From: Aphelidium insulamus
Taxonomy: Eukaryota > Aphelidiomycota > Aphelidea > Aphelidiaceae
Direction of reading: 5' to 3'
Length of the DNA: 64,000 nt
Assembly (NCBI GenBank): GCA_036784855.1
Contig: JAZDSV010000050.1
Coordinates: 1-64,000 of the forward strand
Under the pieces are notes generated by a model that did no database searches, was not told the origin of the DNA, and saw only the letters and a list, made by a program, of their open reading frames with translations. Both the position numbers and the translations under genes were made by a program. This document shows positions 44,348-55,250 of the stretch, in pieces (position 1 is the first letter of the stretch; every line of letters starts with the position of its first letter).

Positions 44348-45903
44348 AGAGATACTGATGAAGTTGCTGGTTATCTGCGCACCGCGCATCAACTGGAGGC
44401 CGAATCATATCACGCGGGGAAAGATGCCAAAGAGCGGCGCCGAATCCAAAACTCGTTCATGGCTTCGCAAACGCGAATCATCGTGGCCACTGTCGCATTC
44501 GGCATGGGCATTGATCGCAAGGACGTGCGGGCCGTAATCCACTACAGTCTCCCAAAGAGCCTGGAGAATTATGTACAGGAAATCGGCAGAGCAGGCAGGG
44601 ACGGACAAGAAGCGTACTGTCATCTCTTTATCAATGAGGAGGATTACTTTCGCCTGCGCAGCTTGGCAAATAGCGACGTTTTCGCCCGGCCTGCGATCAA
44701 GCACTTGCTCGAACAGCTTTTACAAACCGCTCCCACATCCCCATCATCAATTGAAGTGGTGGACACGACGTGCGCGATGCCACAGCAAGATGTAGATGTC
44801 GAAATTGGTGCGACGGAAAAGTACTGCACGCTAGCGCTGCCGATGGACATGACTGAATCCAAGCTGGATGTGCGTAAAATTGTTCTGGCGACTATATTGC
44901 ATCAAATATGTTTGCATTCCGGTGGCCGAATATCCATGCTGCACGGCAAGTGGTTCTTTTACTATGTCATACTTTGGTGACAGTTAGATATTCATCTTGG
45001 ATATTCGATATCGCTCTACAAGTATTCAATGGAAGCTCTATCAGAGCGTGACAACGTATTCGCTCGACTTGCCCCCATCATGACCGCGGACGGCACTCAG
45101 GGAAAGTACAAGCTTAATGTGCTTGCTGCATGCACAGCCGCCAAATTATCAGCCAAGAGCCTGGAAGAGCATCTCTACTACCTTCAAGTTCGTTACGCAG
45201 TTCTCGAATCCGATAACTAACAATCCAGAGTCAAGGCTGTGTGCGCGTAAGTCCACTCCAGGAGAAGCAAGCATTTCATTTGCTGGTCTGCGCCAAGATC
45301 AAGATTGAGATATCCGACTTCTTGCAACTTTGGCAGACTGTGTGGCAATCTATGCAGGATATTCGCGCAATGTCTCTGCTCAAAGTTGACTTGGTACATA
45401 CACTGTTACACATAAGCCGTATTGATATAAATGCAGATGTACGCCCTGGTGCAAAGAGCTTCTGGCCACGCTGGGAATGTCGCGGATATAAGAAAGGAAC
45501 TGCGGACGGGAATTGAAAGCTATTTCGAGTCGGCCGCCGACCTGCGACAATCTGCTCTTGGCGCCTATTTGGACACTAGCGACACAGTGGACCAGATGAA
45601 CAGAACGTGAGTAAACTTGTTGCGTGTGCCAGGCTCACATAACGGCTTGCATGCAGCAAAAATATGGCCGTGGAAGCGGACGTCATGCAAATGATCAGGC
45701 AGCACTGGGACGAAGTGAAATCGGGGGTCGACGTGGCCAGGGTGATGCACGCGCTGTCCAGTCCGTCGTGCACCTACGAACGCTGGTCAAAGTCGCCGTT
45801 TTGGGGCAAACACTTTCAGTACGACTTTGACTGCCTAGTGCGCGTGGCCACGGACCGGCTGACCGAGTATCGCGCCAGTGGCGGCCAGGACACGGCAACT
45901 TAA
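44348..45903 (+). CDS. RECQL4-like helicase, C-terminal half only
   Basis: RecQ-family DNA helicase of the RECQL4 type, but only the second RecA lobe and C-terminal region are present. The first coding stretch (after a TAG acceptor-like site at 44345-44347) reads RDTDEVAGYLRTAHQLEAES then YHAGKDAKERRRIQNSFM. It continues IIVATVAFGMGIDRKDVRAV and NYVQEIGRAGRDGQEAYCHL (motifs V and VI). The end VMHALSSPSCTYERWSKSPF and HFQYDFDCLVRVATDRLTEY match the RECQL4 C-terminus. The Walker A, DEAH and other lobe-1 motifs are not found upstream; that strand is occupied by the GCIP-like gene. The only in-frame ATG is at 44459. Several introns lie between 44980 and 45660. It may be truncated, a pseudogene, or have a distant 5' part. 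Confidence 0.75.
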
Positions 45904-45951
45904 GAGAGACAGATAGCTATGTGTGTGTGTGTGCACTGTTTATCTCGCCGT

Positions 45952-47635
45952 ATGAGCACGCCTACTTCCCCGGTGGCGCCGCCCGCAGCGCCAAACGTCT
46001 CCCAGCTGCAGGAACTGCTCGGCCTGGAGTTCCTGTACCACACCCGCCGCGTAAAGAGCAATGCGCCGCCCTTCTATCTGGCACGCAGGCGGTCAGCAGT
46101 GTGCCGTAACCCATACGTGGTCTGACACACGCCAGCCAGCTCCTGTTCGCCAAGTACAATGCCGCCAGCAATGTGCAGGTGTCGGCGGAGCTGGTGCTGC
46201 TGCGGCAGAAGCTGCTCGCATACAAGTTTGGGCCGCCGCCATCGCTTATGCTAACCTCGACCGCCAGCTTCCACCCGAATGCCGCCGCGACCTCGTCGTC
46301 ACGCACGGACAGCAAGGTGCGCTGTGAGTGAACTCTCATGCATGCATGTACACTGGACGCTCACTGCCGCCAAGGATGGGCGCATCATCAGCGATGCCGC
46401 ACCTGCTGCTGATGCTGCTACTGCTACGGGTGATGGCGGAGACGGTTCGCCGGCAGTCACGCACGCCAAGGAGAACCTGTACACGTTTGCCGGGATCGCG
46501 GCCATCTTTGACGGCCATAGGCAAGCGGTGCCCACCGTCAAGTTTGCCCACGCGCACAAGTACCTGTTTGCCTCGTGTTCACTGGACGGGACGATCTGCG
46601 TGGCCACCGTGCGCCCAAAGGAGACGCGACACACTCTAACCGGGCACACAAAGGGCGTGACAGACCTGGACTGGTCGGGCGCCAATGATTTCCTGCTCAG
46701 CACCTCGCTGGACATGACTGTGCGCCTGTGGGACGCCAAGACGGGGCAGTGTGTGCGCACCATCGCGGACAGCAGCGAGACGCTGTGCTGTCTGTTCTGC
46801 CCCGTCAACAACAACTTGTTCGTGGTGGGCAATCAGCTGGGACAGGTGTGCACGTACAACATGTCCACGGGCAAGCCGGTCGCCAATGCCAACTCGCGCA
46901 CATTTGGCGGTGTCAGGGCGCTTGCCTTCGAGACACACGGCCGTATGCTGTTTGCGGGTGACGAGCTGGTACGTTGTGTGTTCATTATTTTTATGCCATT
47001 CCAGTACTCACGGTGCAGGGCGTGGTGCACGTATTCGAGTTCTCGTCCATCACCGGGCGCATGCAAAAGGTGTACAAGTTGCCGATATCGCCGGACCACG
47101 CCATCACCTCGCTCAGCTTTGCCGACTTCTACAATCAGCAGCGACATGAGCCACTACTGCTAGTCAACTGCAAGGACAATGCACTGCGCATATACAGGTA
47201 GGAATCGTATGTTGTTATTATGAATGAATATTATGCAATATTATGAAAACAATATTATGAAATACCATAGTATTATGAACACCATATATTATGAAATTAA
47301 TATCAATATATTAATGGGCTTTGTGCAGTGTTAATGTGCCGCGAACGGGAGCACTGAAGTTGCGCACAAGCTTCCCGCTGCAGCAAACATACTGCGACTT
47401 GAAGTCTGCGTTTTCGCCACTAATTTCGGTGAACCTGTCGCAGTGCATTGTATTTGGTTCGGAAGATGCTTCTGTATCTCTGATGGACTTTGGGAGGAGA
47501 GCGCTGCTGTGCCAGCTGCGTGCACATTCGGCGCCCGTGCTGTCATGTGCGTGGAACTATGATGAGAGTATTCTCGGCAGTTCAGATCAGTCTGGCATGG
47601 TCATTATGTGGAATAGAGCAGAGAGTGTCCAGTAG
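45952..47635 (+). CDS. WDR13: WDR13-like WD40 protein
   Basis: Beta-propeller protein; WDR13 in animals is a nuclear protein of unclear role. Exons join MSTPTSPVAPPAAPN... to QLLFAKYNAASNVQ, then to DGRIISDAAPA and a long exon. WDR13-diagnostic text includes LTGHTKGVTDLDWSGANDFL then STSLDMTVRLWDAKTGQCVR, CPVNNNLFVVGNQLGQV and MSTGKPVANANSRTFGGVRA. It ends AHSAPVLSCAWNYDESILGS and SDQSGMVIMWNRAE. The animal protein has the same order (VTDFAW, PVNNNL, NISTGK, GHSAPVLDVSFN, ASSDASGMVIVW). About 490 residues, with four introns (one near 47200-47330 of AT-rich ATTATGAA repeats). It starts 48 bp after the RecQ-like stop. Confidence 0.85.
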
Positions 47636-47853
47636 ACAGCACAGGGAATAGTTTTGACATTATTTAGTCATGAAACGCTTGCAAGTTTACTTGTTGTTAT
47701 TTACTTGTGCTGATGCATGGAACGCATAGAATGTAAATAAGACTTTGTTCCTTAAAGCAATGCTTCCTAATTTATAGCTGCTTAATAGCTGAAGGACGGC
47801 TTAATAGTGTCTTTGCTTTAAATACAACAGCCAGAACAATAACAACAACAACA

Positions 47854-50800
47854 ATGCGCGTGCTGAATGTGGCCGAGAAGCCGTCCATATCCAAGGCTGT
47901 GTCGGCGCTCCTCAGTCATAGGAACGTGCGCTCGGTAAGCTCCCATTAGACACGGTGCTGATGCTGATGAGTGCTGACATGCCTGCAGCGCAAGGGGCGC
48001 AACAAGTACTGTTTGAAGTGAGTACATACGGCGCGTCCAACTGGCTGCCAGCACTGACTGCTGCCGTCCAGCTATGACTTCCGGATGGTGTTGCAGGGAC
48101 AGCAGTGCGACATGACCATGACTGCGGTGATGGGGCATGTAATGTCGTGCGATTTCCCTGCGCAGTACAAATACTGGACCTCATGCTCCCCGATTGACCT
48201 GTTTGATGCACCAATTGAATGGGAGATACATCAGGTATGCCGCAATGTTTATTGGTGATAATGAAGTTCCAATAACCGAGTCAGGATATGAAGGACGTGG
48301 CTGCAAATTTGGAGCAGGTACATAGATATATTACTGCCATTCTCGAGATTTTATGCTAGAAATAGGAGGCGCGCGGTGCCCAGAAACTGGTCATATGGAC
48401 AGATTGCGATCGAGAAGGTTCAAATAATTTATATCCATGTCAAAGATCATTGAGTTAACTGAATGAGTACAGGAGAGCACATTGGATCTGAAATTGAAAA
48501 AATATGTCGCAAGGCAAATCGCAACATTCAGGTGCTTCGCGCGCGGTTTTCTGTGGTCCAGGAGCGGTAATTAGTACAGTCTTTAATTGAAACACACCAA
48601 CTTTGCAGAGAAATTATGAAGGCCATACAGAATCTTGTTCCGATTGACTATAGGCACGGTGCGCTTAATAACCGCAACCGGCTAACGTCGCAGGCAGGCT
48701 GATGCCGTGACGGCCCGCATCGAACTGGACTTGCGTGTCGGAGCGGCATTCACAAGATTTCAAACGCTCAAATTTCAACCGCTGTTTGCGGAACTGGACA
48801 AAAAAGTCATTTCATATGGTATAGTAGTCAAGTGCCATATGATTTCCGCAAGTTGAACACTCTTTCATAGGTTCTTGCCAGTTCCCAACACTTGGTTTCG
48901 TGGTGGAGCAGTATTGGGCACGGGAAAAGTTTATACAAGAACCGTTTTGGTATTTGTCAGTCCAGCACGAACGTGACGGGGTGTCTGCATCATTTTCATG
49001 GAGAAGAAATCACCTATTTGATCGGCTTATCTGTCTAATTATCTACGAAAGGTGCATCCAACAACCGCTGGCCACCGTTACATCTGTCACATCAAAGCCG
49101 ACAAAGAACTGGCGACCATTACCGCTTACGACAGTGGCTTTGCAAAAAAATGGAGCTTCCAAACTGCGGATGACGTCCCACAAGGTGATGCAAGTGGCCG
49201 AGTCTCTGTACAATCAGGGTTTCATAAGTTATCCGCGTACGGAAACAGATCAATTTGACGCAGCAATGAATCTACGAGAGCTAGTTGCTCTACAAGTTGC
49301 GGATGCTGACTGGGGACAATACGCACAACGGTATATCTTGATTAACTGTGCTATGTAGCCACTGAACATTCCAGCTTGATGGACGGAGATTTTCGGCAGC
49401 CACGCAATGGCCGCAACAATGACAAAGCGCATCCTCCTATACATCCCACCAAGCACGCTTCGAATTTGGCAGGCGACGACAAAAAGATATACGAATTCAT
49501 TACACGACACTTTCTCGCTTGCTGCTCCGATGACGCTCACGGACAACAATCTGTGGTGGAGATCAGCATAGCCAATGAGCTATTCTCGGTCAGCGGCCTG
49601 CAAGTTTTAGCGAGGAATTATCTGGATGTGTACGTGTATTACTCGTGGAACTCTCGCAACATACCGACCTACGTCCAAGGCGAAACATTCACCCCATCCT
49701 CTTGCACTATGCACGAGGGCAAAACATCGCCGCCATCCTTGCTAACCGAAGCGGATTTGATTGCCACGATGGATGCTAACGGAATCGGTGCGATTAAAGA
49801 TAATTTTAATCGAACCACTAATTTACGAAGGGACTGATGCCACGATTGCGGAACACATTAAAAAGATTCAGGACAGGGAATACGCCTTTAAAGATGGAAA
49901 CTACTTTGTTCCCTCGGTGCTTGGATTGTCATTGGTAGAAGGTTACGACCAAGTCGCGCTGGAGACTTCATTGGCAAAACCTGTACTTCGTCGCCAGGTA
50001 AAACTGATCGATATAAGCAGCCGTTGTGACTGACGCTTGACAGATGGAGCAAAGTATGAAGGAGATATGCGAGGGTCGAAATGATTCGAGAACCGTCATT
50101 GAAACATCTGTGCGACAATATAGGTACAGCGATATCTAACCAATTTAGAACATACTAATCCCCAGGGAGATGTTTGTGAAGGCAAACGAAAAGGTAGATG
50201 ATATAATTAGCGTGATGAGGAAATACTTCAACAAAGACGGCGAGGAAATCGCAGTAAGTACAGTGACGTAGCGTACCTAGAAATTTGAAGCTGGATTAGA
50301 ATATCGGAGATGATGGACCACCCGGCGACGGTCCGCCATGCGCGTGCAACATTCCGTCAACGAGAAGAACCGTATCCAAGCAGGGACCAAACACTGGGCG
50401 AAGCTTTTACTCATGCAAGCAGTGCGATTTCTTTGCTTGGGCGGATGGCGAGCCGCCTTCCGACCCTGTGCCACAGGTAATCAGCGTGGATTAGGTAGTG
50501 GCTTATTGATCAGCAGCGAGCACCTGCAACGAATATCAATGCTGCTCAACCAAGGATTCCAGATTCCAGATTAAAAACGCCAACGTGCGACTGTGGTCAG
50601 ATTTGCCTCTCAAGATCCGTCACGAAAGAGGGGCCTAATAAGGGCCGCCAGTTCTATAAATGCGCATCTGGTGCGTGCGATTTTTTTCAGTGGGCCGTTG
50701 CGACCGACGAAATTCCCAGGCCATCACAGCCATCACAGGTAATGATGCTATCTTGATAGCACTGTTTATTTCATTGTCATAGCCAGCAAGGTTTCCGGCT

Positions 50801-51559
50801 TCATCGCTAGCACCAAACATGGCGGCACCCGATTGCAATTGTGGAATGAAAGCGACTGAGCGAACAGTAGTCAAAGATGGCCCCAATAATGGGCGCAAGT
50901 TTTTCTCCTGCAAACAGTGCGACTTTTTCCAGTGGAGCGATGCAACTGCGCCTTCTGAAAACTCCAATTCGCAGAACTCGGCACCGTTTATCAATAGGAC
51001 TCCGGCCGAGGATGTGCCCTGCTGCGACTGCGGCGATGCTTGCCACGAGAAAACAGTTGTGAAAGATGGTCCCAACTGCGGGAGACGATTCTTTACCTGC
51101 GCTGTAAAAAAATGCAACTTTTTCCAGTGGTCTGACGTGGCCGGCGGAAATTGTGGCGGGCAAGGCTCGGCCAGCACAACATTTGGATTCGGCGTCATGA
51201 CTGCAGCACCGTCATCGAAACCGAAATGTCAGTGTGACTTGTACGCTACACAAAAAACCGTCTTCAAGGACGGCCCGAACAAGGATCGCACGTTCTGGAC
51301 CTGCCCCAATGTTGCGAAAAAATGTCGATTCTTTCAATGGACGGACGAGCAGGCGGCGGCGGCAGGATCTTCCCAGCTTCGGCCAAGTGCTCCGCGAGAC
51401 ACGGATGCAAAGTGCTTTAAATGCGGCCAGCCGGGTCACTACTCGTCGGCATGCAGCTCAACACAGAAAAGTACATTTGCTCCTAGCAGCACACGTGGAA
51501 GGGGCGGCGGTCGCGGCGGCAGAAAGACAACAGTACCCAAACGGAGAAAGAAAGATTAG
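47854..51559 (+). CDS. TOP3: DNA topoisomerase III with five GRF zinc fingers
   Basis: Type IA topoisomerase that with RecQ helicases and Rmi1 dissolves recombination intermediates. Start MRVLNVAEKPSISKAVSALL (Toprim), then QKLVIWTDCDREGEHIGSEI, VTARIELDLRVGAAFTRFQT and GSCQFPTLGFVVEQYW. The active-site Tyr lies in NQGFISYPRTETDQFD. About ten short introns interrupt the catalytic part. The C-terminus carries five GRF-type fingers: CACNIPSTRRTVSKQGPN near 50350, CDCGQICLSRSVTKEGPN near 50590, CNCGMKATERTVVKDGPN near 50840, CCDCGDACHEKTVVKDGPN near 51020 and CQCDLYATQKTVFKDGPN near 51230. A CCHC knuckle (CFKCGQPGHYSSAC) and an RGG-type basic tail follow. Human TOP3A has two GRF fingers. It ends 20 bp from the IFT56 stop (convergent). 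Confidence 0.95.
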
Positions 51560-51578
51560 AGCTGTATTTGTATTAGCA

Positions 51579-53797
51579 CTAGTGTTCCGCATCGTCCAGC
51601 ACAATGTGGTTTCGCGCTGCCCACCGGTCGACCAAGTGCAAAATCTGCTCAACTTGTGGGTCCGGCGACGACTTGAGCAGCGATACCACAGAGTGTATCA
51701 TTTCGTTGCTTTCTTCACCGCTGACAATCTGCTGAAACAGACCCATGCACGCCCCGCGTTTGCCATCCCAGTACTCGGGCGCTGGGTCCAACCTCTCCAG
51801 CACGTCAAAAGCCTTAGCGGCAAAATAGAATTGACGGGTCTGCCATCAACAGTCATAATCAGACATGATACCAAAATAGCATCATAGGGCATACAGTGTA
51901 GCAATCATCTGCAATGAGATGGAGTAGTAGATACGATTCGCTTGATGTGTCCATCCGTATATAGATCTCCCATGCCAGCCGTGGTTTGTGGTTCATGATG
52001 ACTACAGAGATTAAATTGAGAATGCTGCACAGAGAGCATTTCATACAGCATCGGGCCAGGTGACTGATGTACATGTACTCTTGCTGGTAGTCTTCATTCT
52101 GTATAGCGATGAGGCATTCTTCCGCTTCCATAAAGTTGCCGTTCTTTACCAGAGCTTGGGCATAATTGTAGTTGAATGCATCATCATTCGTCATGTATGC
52201 CTTTAAGTTGGAAATATGTAAACTGGCGATGAATAACATGTCAACGCACCTTGATGGAGCTCAAATACACCAGAGCTTCTTCATGTTTCTGGGCAAGCAG
52301 CAACGCGGACGCCATAGCTTGACGGCCGACAATTGTGTCGCAGTCTGCCGGAGATGATCCCACGAACTGGAACAAATCCTTGGCCTCCAAGAGCAGTTCC
52401 TGGGACCGATGTAGTTGTGCGTAGTTCACATACGTGACGGCCTTCAAAATGTATTCCTGCGAATTACTTGGTTCCAGCGCCTGCATCAAGTTGAAGGCAG
52501 CGTCTATATCTTTCTGCTTCAAATAGTAGATTGCGAGGTTGTATCGCGCCTCGGGCAGCACGTCGACCAGACCCGGCAGGACTGACAGCGCGTTCTGACC
52601 GCCTCGAAACACGACCTTAATTTAAGACGATTACATACTAAGGCTTCACCGTACCAGATTGTGGGCAAGCAAGTCACGCCCAAAGGCAAAATCTGCCGAA
52701 GCAATCTCGGTGAATATGGACAACTCTTGTGCTGCAGCTTGACTGTTGTACAGCTTGAAGTAGTTGCAGGCTTTCAAGTTAATGGCCGTGAAGCTGGTAG
52801 GATCTTTCTGTAAATAGATTGCCAACAATTCTTGCGAAAGATCATAGTACTCGAGCTTGTGGTAGCACATTGCGACGTATACATTAAGCGCAGCCAGTTC
52901 CCTAATGGGTATTGAAGCGCGTGACAGACATCAATGTATGTTCGTACTTGTTCTCTAAAAGAATGTTCTTGTACACGTCTATAGCTTCCTGATAGTGCTG
53001 GCGCAGATAATGCACCGATGCCAGCGATAACTATTATCATGGTGTTTGCGCGGTGTGCAGTACAGTTAACCCAGAGTACCTGATCTTCCAGCGTGTCTTG
53101 CAGCTGTTGATGCTTTTCTAGCACGCGCTGCTCATCGCCGCTCTGCGATACAAATGTAAGGACAAGGCTCGCATCTAATCCACGGTAGCGCCCACATTAT
53201 GTGCCAGATGAAACAGGAGTCTTGTGAGCAGCTTGCAGGGTGGCCCTTTGTACTTTAGCTGATAGCAACAGTACATCCACTGTTGCGACACACCTTCCCG
53301 GGCCTCCATCTCCGCCTCCTTGTACATGCCGAGAAAGAAGTAGCATACCGCCAAGTACACGTGCACTATGGTCATGTCGACCTTGCCCCGTTGCAATAAT
53401 TCCACATATATCTTACAATATCACTATATAAACTAGTAGACGCCATAGAACTGCACGTACATCGCGGGCCTTGTCATACAGTCCCAGGTGGAACAGAGTG
53501 TAGGCCAGCCAGAGTGTTTGAGTGGCGTTCTCGTCCTCCTTCTCACCGCCAGCAGCACTCAAGTTGAACTGCCGGTTAGTGGGGCCAATGCATGGTTGCA
53601 CAGTGTTGCAACCTCTAGCAATGTACGGGCGCCAGTGTAGTCCCGGGCGGCGATAAACTTTTCCAGCTTGGGCCAGGCGGAGGACTTTGTGGAGGCGCCA
53701 TCACCTGCAGCAACCCCGTCTGCGCCAACAGCTTGAGGTGCAGACAGTCTGCTGACCCGCCGTGATATGTTCTACCATCATCAGCACTGTGATACAT
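51579..53797 (-). CDS. IFT56: Intraflagellar transport protein 56 (TTC26/DYF-13)
   Basis: TPR subunit of IFT-B that carries motility-related cargo into cilia; a marker of a flagellated stage. The exons read WPKLEKFIAARDYTGARTLL, then LWLAYTLFHLGLYDKARD and MTIVHVYLAVCYFFLGMYKE. They continue YDLSQELLAIYLQKDP, then VFRGGQNALSVLPGLVDVLP and EARYNLAIYYLKQKDIDAAF, with CDTIVGRQAMASALLLAQKH. Late text reads HKPRLAWEIYIRMDTSSESY, DVLERLDPAPEYWDGKRGAC and ILHLVDRWAARNHIVLDD. Each block matches IFT56 in order, over the usual length of about 550 residues. About nine introns are present. The first exon and start codon are not settled (candidate ATG near 53797). Confidence 0.93.
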
Positions 53798-53898
53798 ATG
53801 AACTAGGTGAGACACACGCAACTTGCCATCTCTGCAGTGTGGCTGAGGCAACAACGAGTATTTATGCAGAATTCAAGCGATATGTATTTGCGCTGCAG

Positions 53899-54690
53899 TC
53901 AGAGGCGCTTCAGGCTGCGCTTCTTGGCCGCGTCCTTCTTGCGGGGGTCGGCACCCTTGGCAGACGGTGACGATGAGGCCGACACGCTGGCCTGTCTCTT
54001 CAGACTGCCCGCCTGCTGATTTAAACCGCTCTGCGTACTGTTCTCAACTTCGGTGGCGGCCGTGGTTGCGACTGTGCTGTCCATTGAGGCAGACTCTGCT
54101 GATACCGCGCAGCGTCTCGTCTTATCCGTCGCGTGTATCGACGTGAAGAGACGAGCGCGACGTGCGTACTCGTCGTACGCCTCAAGCAGCAGGCGTCCAG
54201 CATCCTCATTCAGCGCGGACTCGGCATTGGGCTCGATGAGCAGGCATTTGACAGTGAGCAGGACATGCTTGATGCCCAGCTGCCTGTTCCAGTCCTTCTT
54301 CAGCGTGTTCACACACACCTCACCCGATTTGGACACATTTGGGTGGAAGATATTGGTGAGGAAGTAGCCTTCAATGCGGCAAGTTAGTCACAGCATCTGG
54401 ATCTTCAATGGATAGACGGGTGTCACCAACACTTTGGCGGCGAGGCCGGGTAGTCGGGCGAGATGTCAATGCGCATCTGGAAGCATCCACCCTCATACGG
54501 TGTGCCCTCCACGGCTTTCGGGTTAGCATGATATTCTATTATTGAGAATAGAGTGATACGCACCCGGGCCCTGGAACTGCGCCACAATGCTGCTCAAGTT
54601 GTCGAGGTCAGCGGTGAGGAGTGCTATGCCATCCAGTGGCTGCGCCTCCAACTCCTGTATCTCGCGGTACAGCTGCTTCAAGTTCTGCAT
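53899..54690 (-). CDS. UBE2S: Ubiquitin-conjugating enzyme E2 S (UBE2S)
   Basis: K11-chain-elongating E2 of the anaphase-promoting complex. ATG 54690 starts [20 protein letters not shown]. Introns then join to [60 protein letters not shown] (active-site Cys in EVCVNTL) and [20 protein letters not shown]. The tail is basic and ends [10 protein letters not shown], resembling the Leu-Arg C-terminal tail by which UBE2S docks on the APC/C. Length is about 230 residues, as usual. This is a clear orthologue. It is tandem with IFT56 on the minus strand, with about 100 bp between. Confidence 0.96.
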
Positions 54691-55250
54691 TGTTGTTGTG
54701 CGTGTGTTATTTATTAACGAGTTTTGACGATTGTATTGTGTTTTAAGTTAGTTGCGTTGTTAACAGCTGCTGTTTGACAGGCTTATACCCCTGCATTGCA
54801 CGCAGTTGATAAGGCTTGGCTGTTGAATTGAGAGATATAGTCAAACTACATGGTGATTGCTACACTTTAATATCTTCACGCTGTCTGCATCAAGCTGCTA
54901 TTATCTTTGTTCAGCGTATCGAAATAAGACTTGCTTACGTTTAAATACTTAAGTATTTGCTAAAACAGTGTCAGGATGTACAGCAAAATCATTGTCATGT
55001 ATGTCTCGTATAATATTGTAATTCTCTGGCTACTGACAGACATTAACCACGCAATCTATAATATTCAAACTTACAAGCGTACAACAACCACCACATCCAA
55101 CAGCAGCCATATATATAGAGCTTTGCAGAGACTGGCATTTCAAGTGCGCAGTGACCTGATTGGCTACTTTGGACAGTCATAATTTTTTCTTCTTTCTCTC
55201 CTTCTCCTTGCTACATACAACACAAATACATTCCAAAGCACATCGCCGAC
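54691..55250. other. Divergent spacer, AT-rich, no gene seen
   Basis: Lies between the UBE2S start and the permease start and should hold both promoters. It is AT-rich, with a TATATATAG word at about 55110 and a TTTTTTCTTCTTTCTCTCCTTC-type pyrimidine tract about 50 bp before the permease ATG. The short frame at 54976-55182 is not convincing. Confidence 0.5.
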
